Shown here piece by piece: positions 6,344-15,193 of a stretch of DNA of 37,486 nucleotides. A program made the position numbers and the translations under genes. Positions within the stretch are counted from its first letter, which is position 1. Each line of letters opens with the position of its first letter. The notes beneath the pieces are model-generated. The model saw only the letters and a program-made list of their open reading frames with translations. It made no database searches and was not told the DNA's origin. The stretch is from an uncultured Ruminococcus sp. (GTDB lineage Bacteria > Bacillota > Clostridia > Oscillospirales > Ruminococcaceae), in the NCBI GenBank assembly GCA_902788785.1, contig CADALT010000022.1:1-37486 (forward strand), given 5' to 3'.

Positions 6344-7645
6344 CTATTCATCCATGCAGAGTTCTGCTATGGCATTCGCATACATATTGAGATTCATCCT
6401 GAAAGTTTCCAGAGATATATGTTCGTCATCGCCGTGCATATTATTCTCCTCCCAGGGGAATTCCGCACCGAAAGCCACTGCGCCCTCGGTATCATGCACA
6501 TAGGTCACGCCGCCCTCGGCTATGCAGTAGCCCTTTTCGCCCTTGACTCTTTCATAGACCGAGAGCAGTGTCCGGACGAAATCGCTGTTCTCGTCCACAT
6601 AATGGGGCTCCATGGACTCACAGCTGTCGATCGCAAAGCCTGCATTTTCCAGTGCAGTTTTCACATAGCCCATTATCTCAGCAGAGGTGCGGTCTATGGG
6701 GAAACGTATATCGATGCCGCCGCAGAGCTTGCCTCCCTCTGTTTTAAGAACAGTCAGCGCACAGGTCATCTTGCCAGACACCTTATCCTCAAAGCCCATG
6801 CCCATGCTCTCCCCTGCGCATTCGCCATGGGGAAAAAGCTTTTTAAGTCCACAGAGCAGAGCGTTTTCGCCCTTATACTCATCAAGGAACATAGTCACGG
6901 CATTCACACCGTTCTCGGGTCTTGAACCATGTGCGGAAGTACCCACGAACACATTCGAGGTTTCATCGCTGTAACGCACCTCGCATCTGTCGGGGATAGC
7001 ATTGAGAGCCATGCCGCCCTTTACGGAAGAAATTGTGCTGTCCTCGAAAGGAGCACTGAAAGTTATATGCAGAAGCCCCTTCTCGCAGTTGAGCACAGGG
7101 AACGAGCCATCGGGAGTGAACACCATAGGCGGAAAAGCCTCGTAGGACTTATAGTAAGCCATATCGGTGCAGCCGTTCTCTTCATTTCCGCCGAAAATAA
7201 CACGGAAATTTTTCAGCGGAAGACCCAGCTCCTTTACCGCCTTTACAGCCCAGAGAACAGCCACAGCAGGACCTTTATCGTCGATAGTTCCCCTGCCGTA
7301 GAGCACATCATTATCCACCGTCAGCTCAAAGGGAGGATAGCTCCAGCCGCTGCTCACAGGCACAGTATCCAAATGCGCCAGTATGCCCAGCACAGGTGCG
7401 CCCTCTGCCTTGAAGTCACCACGCACAGCGTAGTTATCAAAATTCTTTGTGACCATGCCGAGTTCACCAAGCTTAGCCTCGCCCCATGCCAGCGCCTTAG
7501 CCGAGCCCTCACCAAAGGGCTTTACAGCGCTGTTTTCGTCGGCTATGCTTTCGATGGCGATTATCTCTGCGAGGTCAGCCAGTATCGCATCCATGTTCTT
7601 CTCAAAATATGCCGCAAGATCAGCGGCAAGCTTTGCCTTATCCAT
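6344..7645 (-). CDS. M20-family dipeptidase (PepV/Sapep-like)
   Basis: A 433-residue cytoplasmic metallopeptidase of the M20 family. Zinc ligands can be placed at H91 and D93 of LAHLDTVP, the bridging Asp at D122 of GRGTIDDKGP, and the catalytic/ligand Glu pair at E155/E156 of GGNEENG. A further family block with NMHGDDEHI near the C-terminus carries the last His ligand. Length and motifs fit the PepV-like dipeptidases, which release amino acids from dipeptides inside the cell. AGAAAGG gives the ribosome binding site. It is the last gene of a four-gene unit that also holds a metallophosphoesterase 14 nt upstream, and a terminator follows. Confidence 0.87.
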   Translation of the reverse strand: MDKAKLAADLAAYFEKNMDAILADLAEIIAIESIADENSAVKPFGEGSAKALAWGEAKLGELGMVTKNFDNYAVRGDFKAEGAPVLGILAHLDTVPVSSGWSYPPFELTVDNDVLYGRGTIDDKGPAVAVLWAVKAVKELGLPLKNFRVIFGGNEENGCTDMAYYKSYEAFPPMVFTPDGSFPVLNCEKGLLHITFSAPFEDSTISSVKGGMALNAIPDRCEVRYSDETSNVFVGTSAHGSRPENGVNAVTMFLDEYKGENALLCGLKKLFPHGECAGESMGMGFEDKVSGKMTCALTVLKTEGGKLCGGIDIRFPIDRTSAEIMGYVKTALENAGFAIDSCESMEPHYVDENSDFVRTLLSVYERVKGEKGYCIAEGGVTYVHDTEGAVAFGAEFPWEENNMHGDDEHISLETFRMNLNMYANAIAELCMDE

Positions 7646-7659
7646 TTTACATTACCTTT

Positions 7660-8547
7660 CTATAATTCCCATGGTCTGCCACGGAAATGTTTTTCGGGCT
7701 TTTTCCTGCTTGTCAGGTTGAGCACCATTATCTGCGAGGGGTTATTGAACCTGAATTTGCCAAGTCCCGTCGTCACAGCCATGGTGGAATTGCCTATACG
7801 GTAAAGCCCCTTTGAGTATTTCGGGAAAAGCTTTCGTTCGGGCGAAAACAGTCCCCCTATGAACGGCAGCCTGATAACTCCCCCATGGACGTGCCCCGAC
7901 ATAACAAGGTCAGCGCCCCACTGTTCATAAGCCTCGAAGAACAGCGGATCGTGGGCAATGAGCAGGTTGCACTGCTGCTTATCTATTCTGCCCAGATACT
8001 TCAGCATATCATCATAAGTCGCTTCGGGCAGATCTCTGTAGCTGCCGTCCTTATTGACGTAGTATTTCAGCGGCAGCTGCAGCCCGTAGATGTTCAGCCT
8101 TTGTCTGCCACGGGTCAGCACAGCAAGTCTGTTGCGCAGCACGTTTATCCCAATACTTTTCAGCTTATGGCACAAAGCCTCGAACAGGTCCGGGTCGTTT
8201 ATCTCGTGATTGCCTGCCGAATAATACACGGGCGCTATATCGCCCAGTTCCTTCATAAGTTTTACCTTATCGGAAGGGTCTTTATCGCTGCGGCTGTACA
8301 AGTCCCCCGCAAACACGATAATATCGGGGTGCGCCGCCCTGACTGAGTCTATCAGGCAGCACTGTCCCTTGCCGAACTTTTTCTTATGCAGGTCAGCTAT
8401 CAGCACGATGCGCAGACCCTCAAAATTCTCAGGAAGACTGCGGCAGTACACCGTTTCTTCCTCAACCGAAAGCTGCCTGTTGCCCGTAAGACAGCTGACA
8501 CCTGCCAGCGCAGCGCCTGCCGCCAGCAATGCAGTGATCCATTTCAT
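7660..8547 (-). CDS. Membrane-anchored metallophosphoesterase (YkuE-like)
   Basis: A 295-residue calcineurin-like phosphoesterase. After an N-terminal hydrophobic segment (residues 3-20), which is likely a membrane anchor since the Cys at 19 lacks a normal lipobox, the dinuclear metal motifs follow in order: IADLH (D52, H54), AGDLY (D82), GNHE (N113, H114), AHDPL, and SGHVHGG near the C-terminus. The fold hydrolyses phosphomono- or diesters. In the related YkuE/LpxH-type proteins the substrates are lipids or unknown, and the substrate here cannot be told. GAGGAAA stands 7 nt before the ATG. It is preceded in the operon by a patatin-like lipase, which hints at membrane-lipid turnover, but this is only inference. 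Confidence 0.85.
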   Translation of the reverse strand: MKWITALLAAGAALAGVSCLTGNRQLSVEEETVYCRSLPENFEGLRIVLIADLHKKKFGKGQCCLIDSVRAAHPDIIVFAGDLYSRSDKDPSDKVKLMKELGDIAPVYYSAGNHEINDPDLFEALCHKLKSIGINVLRNRLAVLTRGRQRLNIYGLQLPLKYYVNKDGSYRDLPEATYDDMLKYLGRIDKQQCNLLIAHDPLFFEAYEQWGADLVMSGHVHGGVIRLPFIGGLFSPERKLFPKYSKGLYRIGNSTMAVTTGLGKFRFNNPSQIMVLNLTSRKKPEKHFRGRPWEL

Positions 8548-8585
8548 TCGTTTTCCTCGGTTCTATCTATACATTTTTTGTACAC

Positions 8586-9434
8586 TTATCTTGCGAGATA
8601 TTCTTTCAGCTTATCCATCGCCCACAGAGCGTGCTTATAGCCGTGTTTGTAGAGCTTAGTGAGCTTTTCTCTGTCGCCCTCGATACGGTTGACACCGAAG
8701 GTAGTTTTCGGAGTGAACACGAATATCTTGCCCTGACGGCTGAGTTCCATGACCTCCTCCACCGCCTGATTATACCTCTGTGCCCTGGTCTCCATAGCCT
8801 TGGCAAATCCCGGGTGATCGCTGTATCTGCTGATAGCGACCTTGGTCATCATATCGGTGGTCTTGCGGTAATCACGGGGACGGGTGAGTATTACGATATT
8901 CTTATCACAGCCCATCTCGATAGCCTTTTTATAGGGTATCGAGTCAGCCACGCCGCCGTCGAGATACTTATTGCCGTCAATCTCGATCTCGGGGAAAAGC
9001 AGCGGCAGCGCACAGCTTGCCCTGAGCTTCATCCACTTTTTATCCTCTGCATCAACGGGCAAATACTCAGCCTCGCCCGTTGCCACATTAGTCACTACTG
9101 CGTAGAACTCTCCTCCAAACTCCCTCATGGCATCATAATCAAAGGGCAGTAGTTTGTTTGGGATAGTATCATAATCATAATCCAGATTATAGTAGCACTT
9201 ATTCGACGGGTCGATAAGGTGTTTTACGCCCATATACTCGGGACGGTTCATAAACTCCGTGGCGAGGGTATAATTCCTGCCGTGCTGTCTTGAAGCGTAG
9301 CTTACGCCGAAAGCCGAGCCTGCGGAAACACCGAATATCTTATCCGCCATAATATCATTCTCCAGCAGTGCATCCAATATACCGCAGGAATAGACCGTCC
9401 TGCTTGCGCCGCCCTCAAGTGTGAGTCCTAACAT
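8586..9434 (-). CDS. Patatin-like phospholipase (YjjU/RssA-type)
   Basis: A 282-residue acyl hydrolase with the Ser-Asp dyad of the patatin family. The oxyanion segment LEGGASRTVYSCG is at 6-18, the nucleophile elbow GVSAG at 35-39 with S37, and the DGG motif at 159-161 with D159. There is no signal peptide, so it acts inside the cell, probably on phospholipids or lysophospholipids as described for bacterial relatives. AAGGAGG about 6 nt before the ATG supports the start. It begins 11 nt after the stop of the preceding membrane-protein gene and is followed by a metallophosphoesterase, all in one transcription unit. Confidence 0.88.
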   Translation of the reverse strand: MLGLTLEGGASRTVYSCGILDALLENDIMADKIFGVSAGSAFGVSYASRQHGRNYTLATEFMNRPEYMGVKHLIDPSNKCYYNLDYDYDTIPNKLLPFDYDAMREFGGEFYAVVTNVATGEAEYLPVDAEDKKWMKLRASCALPLLFPEIEIDGNKYLDGGVADSIPYKKAIEMGCDKNIVILTRPRDYRKTTDMMTKVAISRYSDHPGFAKAMETRAQRYNQAVEEVMELSRQGKIFVFTPKTTFGVNRIEGDREKLTKLYKHGYKHALWAMDKLKEYLAR

Positions 9435-9445
9435 TGTTATCCTCC

Positions 9446-9988
9446 TTATGTTCTTAGCCTATCTTTTTCTGTTACTGTCTCGGGTGTTGAACTGTCCTGT
9501 GCAGTCTCGGTGCTTACGGACGACACCAGCATATAGCCTCTGCCCGTATTCTCGAAGAGTTTAGTCAGGTCAGCCATAGTTTCCTCGGTTGCGTTATCGT
9601 CCTCTATCACAGCCACAACATCTTTATCCATGCGCTGCGTATTGAATATTATCGCCAGCTCGTCCAGATTGACCTCGCTGCCCTTATACAGATAAGTGCT
9701 GCCCGAAACTTTGATATGCTCAAATTTTCTCTCGTTGTCGGAGTCCGCAGACTGTTCAGCCATCGAAACAGAACTATCCGCCAACGACGAACCGTTCATT
9801 ATAACGCCGCCCTGCTCTTCATCCTTACCGATAAGCCCCAGTACCTCAGCCAGCAGCACAGCCACCACAGCTATCAGCACCAGCATCACTACCGTGGCGA
9901 TGCGGCTGTTTTTCTTACGCTTCTGCGCCTTTTTACGAAGTTCGCTGTCCTCACGGTACATCTTCTCGACTTCTTTTTCTATACTCAT
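9446..9988 (-). CDS. Small single-pass membrane protein, family not recognised
   Basis: A protein of about 180 residues. A basic, charged N-terminus (EVEKMYREDSELRKKAQKRKK) leads to one membrane segment near residues 29-50, then a Ser/Glu-rich linker, then a 90-residue C-terminal domain that would lie outside. That domain (YLYKGSEVNLDEL, VVAVIEDDNATEET, NTGRGYMLVSS) faintly recalls the soluble domain of ExbD/TolR, but this is weak. The reading frame is open up to 10057. However, the -10/-35 pair at 10023-10051 lies inside that extension and AAGGGGG stands just before two ATGs at 9991 and 9988, so translation begins at one of these. It heads the operon with the lipase, phosphoesterase and peptidase. 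No function is assigned. Confidence 0.7.
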   Translation of the reverse strand: MSIEKEVEKMYREDSELRKKAQKRKKNSRIATVVMLVLIAVVAVLLAEVLGLIGKDEEQGGVIMNGSSLADSSVSMAEQSADSDNERKFEHIKVSGSTYLYKGSEVNLDELAIIFNTQRMDKDVVAVIEDDNATEETMADLTKLFENTGRGYMLVSSVSTETAQDSSTPETVTEKDRLRT

Positions 9989-10022
9989 CATCTGCGCCCC
10001 CTTATAATTTTTTTCTACCTTT

Positions 10023-10051
10023 ATCATACCATATTTATCCTGAAATTGCAA
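10023..10051 (-). promoter_or_regulatory. Sigma-A promoter of the lipase/phosphoesterase/peptidase operon
   Basis: On the minus strand TTGCAA (10051-10046), 17-nt spacer, TATGAT (10028-10023), with TGG before the -10. It rules out the upstream start at 10057 for the first gene. Confidence 0.72.
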
Positions 10052-10192
10052 GGGCAAGAGCGAACTATCATCACCCCCGAAACTGACATTCCCCCAAAAT
10101 GTCAGACATTATGACAAGCAGCTTCATACTTACACAAAAATACCCACGAACACAAAATGCCCGCAGGTCATAAAATTATTCGCATAGTGCAT

Positions 10193-10220
10193 CAAAAAAG
10201 CCACGGCAAAATACCGTGGC
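10193..10220 (-). terminator. Terminator of the dnaX-ybaB-recR unit
   Basis: On the minus strand GCCACGG (10220-10214) and CCGTGGC (10206-10200) form a 7-bp stem with a 7-nt loop, followed by TTTTTT. It lies 6 nt past the recR stop. Confidence 0.85.
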
Positions 10221-10225
10221 TCCGT

Positions 10226-10828
10226 TCATATCTCGTTGCGGTTTTCCAGCGCTTTGTAGAGGGTTATCTCGTCGGCATACTCCAGCTGACCGCCGATAGG
10301 CAGACCGAACGCAAGCCTTGTGACTTTAACGCCCAGAGGTTTCAGCAGTTTTGATATATATATTGCCGTTGCATCGCCCTCAACGGTAGGGTTGGTCGCC
10401 ATGATTATCTCACTGACATCGCCCTTGCTTATCCTCGCCAACAGCTCCTTGATCTTCAGATCATCAGGTGAAACGCCGTCAATGGGCGAGATCAGCCCGT
10501 GCAGCACATGGTATACTCCCTTATATTCATTGGTACGTTCGATAGCAGTGATGTCCTTGGGACTTTCGACCACGCAGATGACACTATGGTCACGGCGGTC
10601 ATCACCGCAGATAGGGCAGATATGCCTGTCCGTATAGTTCTGGCAGCAGCTGCACAAGTGTACACTTTTATGTACATTTATTACAGCATCAGCAAAAGCC
10701 TTAGCCTCGGAGTCGCTCATTTTCATCACATGATAAGCGAGCCTCTGAGCAGACTTCATACCTATACCCGGAAGCTTGGCGAACTGCTCTGTCAGCAGCA
10801 CCAGCGGGAGCGCATTGGATTCAGCCAT
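10226..10828 (-). CDS. recR: Recombination mediator protein RecR
   Basis: A 200-residue protein of normal RecR length. In order: the N-terminal helix-hairpin-helix region with LPGIGMKSAQRLAYH (residues 19-33), a four-Cys zinc finger (CSCC with CPIC, residues about 59-74), and a Toprim domain with VVESPKD and the ATNPTVEGDATA block, ending in the FGLPIGGQLEYAD segment. RecR works with RecO/RecF to load RecA on gapped DNA. It starts 3 nt after the ybaB stop, with only a weak ribosome binding site, so it is probably translationally coupled. The dnaX-ybaB-recR order is one of the best conserved in bacteria. Confidence 0.97.
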   Translation of the reverse strand: MAESNALPLVLLTEQFAKLPGIGMKSAQRLAYHVMKMSDSEAKAFADAVINVHKSVHLCSCCQNYTDRHICPICGDDRRDHSVICVVESPKDITAIERTNEYKGVYHVLHGLISPIDGVSPDDLKIKELLARISKGDVSEIIMATNPTVEGDATAIYISKLLKPLGVKVTRLAFGLPIGGQLEYADEITLYKALENRNEI

Positions 10829-10831
10829 TTC

Positions 10832-11182
10832 TTAGAACAGGCCGGGGAAGGAAACGCCGCCAGTGAGCTTCTGCATCTCTGCATCGCTTACCTCATCCAG
10901 ATTATCAACAGCAGCATTGAAAGCAGCCTTTATGATATCCTGCAGATCCTCGATAGCATCCTTGTCAACGATGTCGGGGGAGATCTTCAGATCCAGCACA
11001 TTTCTCTTACCGTTGATAGTTACCTCAACAGCTCCGCCGCCTGCGGTGCCCTTGAATTCTCTCTGCTCCAGGTCAGCCTGCAGCTCAGTGATCTGATCCT
11101 GCATCTTCTGTGCCTGCTTCAGCATCTGGTTCATATTGTTTGAGGGACCCTTGCCCATACCATTTGGTACTCTTGCTCTCAT
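10832..11182 (-). CDS. ybaB: YbaB/EbfC nucleoid-associated protein
   Basis: A 116-residue member of the YbaB/EbfC family, small DNA-binding proteins that form a tweezer-like dimer. The N-terminus is Met/Gln/Asn-rich (NNMNQMLKQAQKMQDQI), followed by the characteristic GTAGGGAVEVTINGK strand pair and a C-terminal helix with the LTGG segment. AAGGAG 9 nt upstream supports the ATG. Located between dnaX and recR as in most Firmicutes. Confidence 0.95.
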   Translation of the reverse strand: MRARVPNGMGKGPSNNMNQMLKQAQKMQDQITELQADLEQREFKGTAGGGAVEVTINGKRNVLDLKISPDIVDKDAIEDLQDIIKAAFNAAVDNLDEVSDAEMQKLTGGVSFPGLF

Positions 11183-11201
11183 TTGAATTAACTCCTTAAA
11201 T

Positions 11202-12803
11202 TTAATTTGATTTTTTTATATCGACTTCAATATCCATAGCCTTTGCCTTTTCCATCAGTTTATTGATGGGATTTTCCGTATCCTCGGGGGACACGTTTTT
11301 GGCTGACTTTGCTTTGATAATGAAGTTCATGCCAAAATTTTCTTTCAGCACATCGCTTATCACAGACGATGCGTTGAGTTTTTTGAACTGCTGGAAGAAG
11401 AAGTCGTTATCCACTATGATGAACGCCGTATCGCCGCCCACGAAAGCTTTTGACTTCCTTAAAAATCCGCTTATCGCAGGATTGCGCCTGCTTATCTCTT
11501 CCACAAGACCTGCCCAGTTCTCCACGGGCTGTATAACACTGGGGTCGATCCGTTTGAAATCGGGATCGGGTTCAGCTTTTTTAGGTCTTGGGGGTTCGGG
11601 CTGATGCTCGGGCTGTACCACTGTACCGCGCCTCACAGCTTCCTCCAGTCTTGCCAGCCTGCCCAGCAGTTCCCTGTCAGGCACAGATGTACTCTGTTTC
11701 ACCGCAGCCGCATTACTGCCGACGCTGCCTGTACAGAGCCTTATGATACACATTTCAAGTTCGATACGCTTTGATGTGCTTTTAGCAAATCTCTCGGAAC
11801 TCTCCTGCAAAAGGGTTATGCACCCCAGTATCTCCTCCAGCGACATTTTCTTCGCAATGTTCTCGATACGCACAAGTTCCTCGGGCAGACAAGTTATCAG
11901 ATCTCTGCCGTTATCTATGGTAGCTGCCAGCATTACATTACGCATCTGCTCCAGCAGCTCCCCTGCCAGGACTTTCAGATCCTTGGACATGGCGTGCAGC
12001 TCATTGACCTTTTTAAGAGCGCCTGCAGCGTCCTTATCAGCGATACTTTCAAGTATATCGAACAGGTGATCCCGTCCTGCGATACCCGAAGCATCCGACA
12101 CGACTTTCAGGTCGATATCATCACTGAAAGCCACACATTGATCCAGCAGCGACAGCGCATCACGCATACCGCCGTCAGACAGTCTTGCGATAAGCTCGGC
12201 TGCATCCTCATGAAGGGTGAAACCTTCCTGCGAGGCGATGTATGTGAGCCTTGCCACAATATCCTCGGTCTTTATCCTGTTGAAATCGAAGTGCTGACAC
12301 CTTGAAACTATGGTCGCAGGGACCTTTTGTATCTCGGTGGTCGCAAGTATGAATTTGACGTGCGGAGGGGGCTCCTCCATAGTTTTCAGCAGTGCATTGA
12401 AAGCGCCCACCGAAAGCATATGCACCTCGTCAATGATATACACCTTATACTTGCACATCTCGGGAGTGAACATAACGCCCTCACGCAGTTCTCTGATATC
12501 ATTGACGCTGGCGTTTGAAGCCGCATCTATCTCGATGATATCAGCCAGCGAACCGTTATCGGCAGCCTTGCATATCTCACATTCACAGCACGGCATACCG
12601 TCCTTGGCATTATTGCAGTTGACCGCCTTTGCGAATATCCTGGCGCAGGTGGTCTTACCCGTGCCCCTAGAACCCGTGAACAGGTAGGCGTGGGCAGTTT
12701 TGCCGCTGATTATCTGGTTCTTGAGTGTGGTCGTTATATGGGGCTGAGATACAACATCATCAAACGTCCTCGGACGCCATTTTCTGTATAAAGCCTGATA
12801 CAC
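11202..12803 (-). CDS. dnaX: DNA polymerase III subunit gamma/tau
   Basis: A 533-residue clamp-loader ATPase. Residues 1-10 give the typical YQALYRKWRP start, Walker A is GSRGTGKTT (44-52), a zinc module with cysteines at 63, 72, 75 and 78 follows, then the DEVHMLS Walker B block and a sensor-1 TTE segment. The C-terminal third, with a Pro/Glu-rich stretch around residues 400-420, is the tau-type tail that contacts the polymerase. The start codon is GTG, with GGGAG seven bases upstream. The gene begins only 21 nt after the 3' end of the SRP RNA on the same strand. I see no separate promoter, so it probably depends on read-through. Confidence 0.96.
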   Translation of the reverse strand: MYQALYRKWRPRTFDDVVSQPHITTTLKNQIISGKTAHAYLFTGSRGTGKTTCARIFAKAVNCNNAKDGMPCCECEICKAADNGSLADIIEIDAASNASVNDIRELREGVMFTPEMCKYKVYIIDEVHMLSVGAFNALLKTMEEPPPHVKFILATTEIQKVPATIVSRCQHFDFNRIKTEDIVARLTYIASQEGFTLHEDAAELIARLSDGGMRDALSLLDQCVAFSDDIDLKVVSDASGIAGRDHLFDILESIADKDAAGALKKVNELHAMSKDLKVLAGELLEQMRNVMLAATIDNGRDLITCLPEELVRIENIAKKMSLEEILGCITLLQESSERFAKSTSKRIELEMCIIRLCTGSVGSNAAAVKQSTSVPDRELLGRLARLEEAVRRGTVVQPEHQPEPPRPKKAEPDPDFKRIDPSVIQPVENWAGLVEEISRRNPAISGFLRKSKAFVGGDTAFIIVDNDFFFQQFKKLNASSVISDVLKENFGMNFIIKAKSAKNVSPEDTENPINKLMEKAKAMDIEVDIKKSN

Positions 12804-12823
12804 CTAACCACTCCCTAAACCTA

Positions 12824-12966
12824 TAAAAAATCGATCCGACATATAGGCATGCAGGCGAAACTGTAACACACGAAACAGACCGCTTAATGCTGCTCGGTTC
12901 CCCGCCTGACATGGTTCACAGCGTTTCATTGTACAGGACCCGCACACCCATATCTCGGATCGATAA
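12824..12966 (-). ncRNA. ffs: Signal recognition particle RNA, small (4.5S-like) type
   Basis: Read on the minus strand, the conserved apical loop region is present: GAACCATGTCAGG, a GGGGAACC tetraloop region and AGCAGCATTAAG, the binding site for Ffh. The two ends are complementary (ATCGATCCGA at 12964-12955 with TCGGATCGAT at 12839-12830) and close one long helical rod, so there is no room for an Alu domain as in the 270-nt Bacillus form. A run of six T follows the closing stem and serves as terminator. Position next to dnaX is common in Firmicutes. Exact 5' and 3' ends are estimates. Confidence 0.93.
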
Positions 12967-12995
12967 ATGATCCCGAAACATGATCTTTCGATCGG

Positions 12996-13016
12996 CTTGA
13001 CAGCATTACTGTCAAG
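12996..13016 (-). other. Hairpin in the SRP RNA 5' leader
   Basis: CTTGACAG and CTGTCAAG form a perfect 8-bp stem with a 5-nt loop between the promoter and the mature SRP RNA. The roughly 50-nt leader is presumably removed by RNase processing. It carries no T run, so it is not a normal terminator. Confidence 0.5.
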
Positions 13017-13026
13017 GTACTTTAGT

Positions 13027-13055
13027 ATTATACCACACTTCTTCAAAAATTGCAA
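13027..13055 (-). promoter_or_regulatory. Sigma-A promoter of SRP RNA (and probably dnaX)
   Basis: On the minus strand TTGCAA (13055-13050), 17-nt spacer, TATAAT (13032-13027), with TGG before the -10. Transcription would begin near 13020. Confidence 0.82.
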
Positions 13056-13142
13056 GTGTTTTTTCAAATTTTTTTGTATTTTATTTTGCGGATATCTTAA
13101 AACCGAATTATTTTCGCCTTTTTCGGTAAACTTAAAAGTGCT

Positions 13143-13177
13143 TAAAATTAAGCTGTCGGCACAAACGCACCGACAGC
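13143..13177 (-). terminator. Terminator of the J-like protein gene
   Basis: On the minus strand GCTGTCGG (13177-13170) pairs with CCGACAGC (13159-13152), followed by TTAATTTT. It lies 12 nt past the stop codon. Confidence 0.75.
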
Positions 13178-13189
13178 CTTTGATACATT

Positions 13190-15193
13190 TTACAGATACC
13201 AGAAAAGGAATACTAAAAGTGCGGCTACGAGTATGACAAAACCGAAGATCTTGAACATGGAGACAGAAAGGTTCTTCTGAGCCTCTTTGTTCTTGACGTA
13301 CTCCTTGAAAGGATCCGCATGGTACTCCTTTTTAAGGTTTTTACCCATGGTCGGGTTTATCATATCGCTGATATTTATGTTCTTATACTTATCCTTGATA
13401 GCTTCCGCAGCGTGAGCATCGTCATATCTCTTGCCGCCGTATGCGGAATCAAGGTTGGAGGAATCTGCCTTGCGAAGGTCGATATCTTCCATGATGACCT
13501 CGGGAGCGTTCTTATCACTGGTACCGCCGCCGTTGATGAATACGTGAGTAGTATCAACGTCCTTCATCATCTTACTGGAACGATTGGAACGCAGCAGCTT
13601 AACGAGCGCATCGGTATAGAGCTCATCCTCGATCTCCTGCTCGGTCAGCAGCTGATCGGTGGTCTCATCGGTCATGGTGTCAACGACATTGATGAGATGA
13701 GTCAGCGAGCGGTTGCTTACTTCCTTCTCGGTCTCCTCATATACTTCTTCTTCAACGACTCTCCTGCCCTCGGGGAGCGTGAACTGCATATCTATCTTAT
13801 TCTCAGCTATATCGGTATCATCAAGTCCGTCAAGACCTGTGAGGTTAACTTGCTTACGCTTAGCATTTGTAGCAACGGAACCTTCGTCCACGAAAGCTTT
13901 GATATCTCTGCCCGGATCTGCAAAGGGGTCGATAGCTTCCATTGTTCTCTCACCGATATTTGCGCTGGGCAGAACATCAGCATTAGCAGGAGCATGGTAG
14001 CTTACGGGACCCATATTGTCCTTAGGCTTTGAATACTCATCGGGTTTAGCATTGATAGTGAATTTATCCATAAGACCCTGATCGGAAGGAATGCTGATGC
14101 CCTCATCGGGAGTCTCTTTCCTTGTATTGACCTTGGGTCTTCTGGTAGCAAGGCCGTCGATAGCCTCAACGTGCTTAACGGGTATCTCATCTTCCACAAG
14201 ACGTGATGACGAAGACGATGACGAGCTGCTGCTCTGGGAAGACTGCTGCTGGCTGACACCTGCGGCAGCTGCGATATGGTCATCAACAAGGCTGACCTTA
14301 TGCTCTTCCTGCGGTCTTGGTGCAGATGCAGGTGCAGGCTGTGCTGCGGGTCTGGGTCTTACAGCAGGACGTACTGCGGGCTTGGGAGCTTCCTCACTGA
14401 TGATCGCATCAGCCGAGATAGCGGAAGCCACAGCTGTAAAGGAATGAGTTTCCTTTCTGGCAGGAGCAACACCGTCAGCGCTCTTGCCTGCGATCTTCAG
14501 CTTAGCCGAAGGATCGTTAGCCTGTGCGATGGAAGGCATAACATATTTCTTATCCACATCTATCTTGGCAGCCTTCAGGATCTGAGTAGCAGAGGTACAT
14601 CTCATGGAACCTCTTACCATCTCCTTCATAGGCAGAAGGATGATATCCTTGAAAGTCTCATGCAGCTCGCTCATGAGCTGATCGCCGTTCTTGCTCATAA
14701 CAGAAGCAGGGAAACGGTTGCCCAGCAGCTGCTTCCACTCATTCGGTCCTGCATTTATTATCTTATCGATATGCTTTGCAAGCAGCACCCAATGATGAGT
14801 CTCCTCAAAATCTCTGTCATTTGTGACCAGCCACATATAGCATCTCAGGAATGCATCGTAGCAGGTAACGTTTGAGAGGTTCAGCAGCACATCATCAGCT
14901 GTCAGTTCCTTAGAGAACTCGCCGCTGGAATATGCAAAGCAGCGGTAGCCGTTGCTGGCAAGCTTAGCATAAGCCGTTCTCAGTGTCAGATCATCTCTCT
15001 TGAAAGGCGGCAGAGCAGTGGGAAAATCATAATCCGTCGTGATCTCCGCTCCACCCGAGCCTGCATTTGAAAGCAGTCTCTTATATGCAGCTGTAAGCTC
15101 TTCATCCTCCGCAGTTACAGGTAAGCCCAGTATTCTGAACGGATTACAGGCAAACAGCTCGTTGGCAGTAACTCCTAATTTCTGGTTAGCCAA
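13190..15193 (-). CDS. Tail-anchored protein with a degenerate J-like N-terminus
   Basis: A 667-residue protein I cannot assign to a named family. The N-terminus (NPFRILGL at 17-24, then a helix ending AAYKRLL) resembles helices I-II of a J domain, but the HPD motif needed to stimulate Hsp70 is absent. Residues about 75-240 look like a folded helical domain. Residues about 250-600 are low-complexity and acidic, with a Ser/Gln tract near 320. The last 27 residues are one hydrophobic segment (IFGFVILVAALLVFLFWYL), so the protein is probably tail-anchored with its bulk in the cytoplasm. The start codon is TTG, preceded by GGGGGAG. The gene diverges from two uncharacterised genes that may be partners. 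Confidence 0.75.
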   Translation of the reverse strand: MANQKLGVTANELFACNPFRILGLPVTAEDEELTAAYKRLLSNAGSGGAEITTDYDFPTALPPFKRDDLTLRTAYAKLASNGYRCFAYSSGEFSKELTADDVLLNLSNVTCYDAFLRCYMWLVTNDRDFEETHHWVLLAKHIDKIINAGPNEWKQLLGNRFPASVMSKNGDQLMSELHETFKDIILLPMKEMVRGSMRCTSATQILKAAKIDVDKKYVMPSIAQANDPSAKLKIAGKSADGVAPARKETHSFTAVASAISADAIISEEAPKPAVRPAVRPRPAAQPAPASAPRPQEEHKVSLVDDHIAAAAGVSQQQSSQSSSSSSSSSSRLVEDEIPVKHVEAIDGLATRRPKVNTRKETPDEGISIPSDQGLMDKFTINAKPDEYSKPKDNMGPVSYHAPANADVLPSANIGERTMEAIDPFADPGRDIKAFVDEGSVATNAKRKQVNLTGLDGLDDTDIAENKIDMQFTLPEGRRVVEEEVYEETEKEVSNRSLTHLINVVDTMTDETTDQLLTEQEIEDELYTDALVKLLRSNRSSKMMKDVDTTHVFINGGGTSDKNAPEVIMEDIDLRKADSSNLDSAYGGKRYDDAHAAEAIKDKYKNINISDMINPTMGKNLKKEYHADPFKEYVKNKEAQKNLSVSMFKIFGFVILVAALLVFLFWYL

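Noticed and set aside
12804-13067. 87-residue open frame upstream of dnaX
   Set aside because: It lies across the SRP RNA, whose conserved loop and closing helix explain the sequence.
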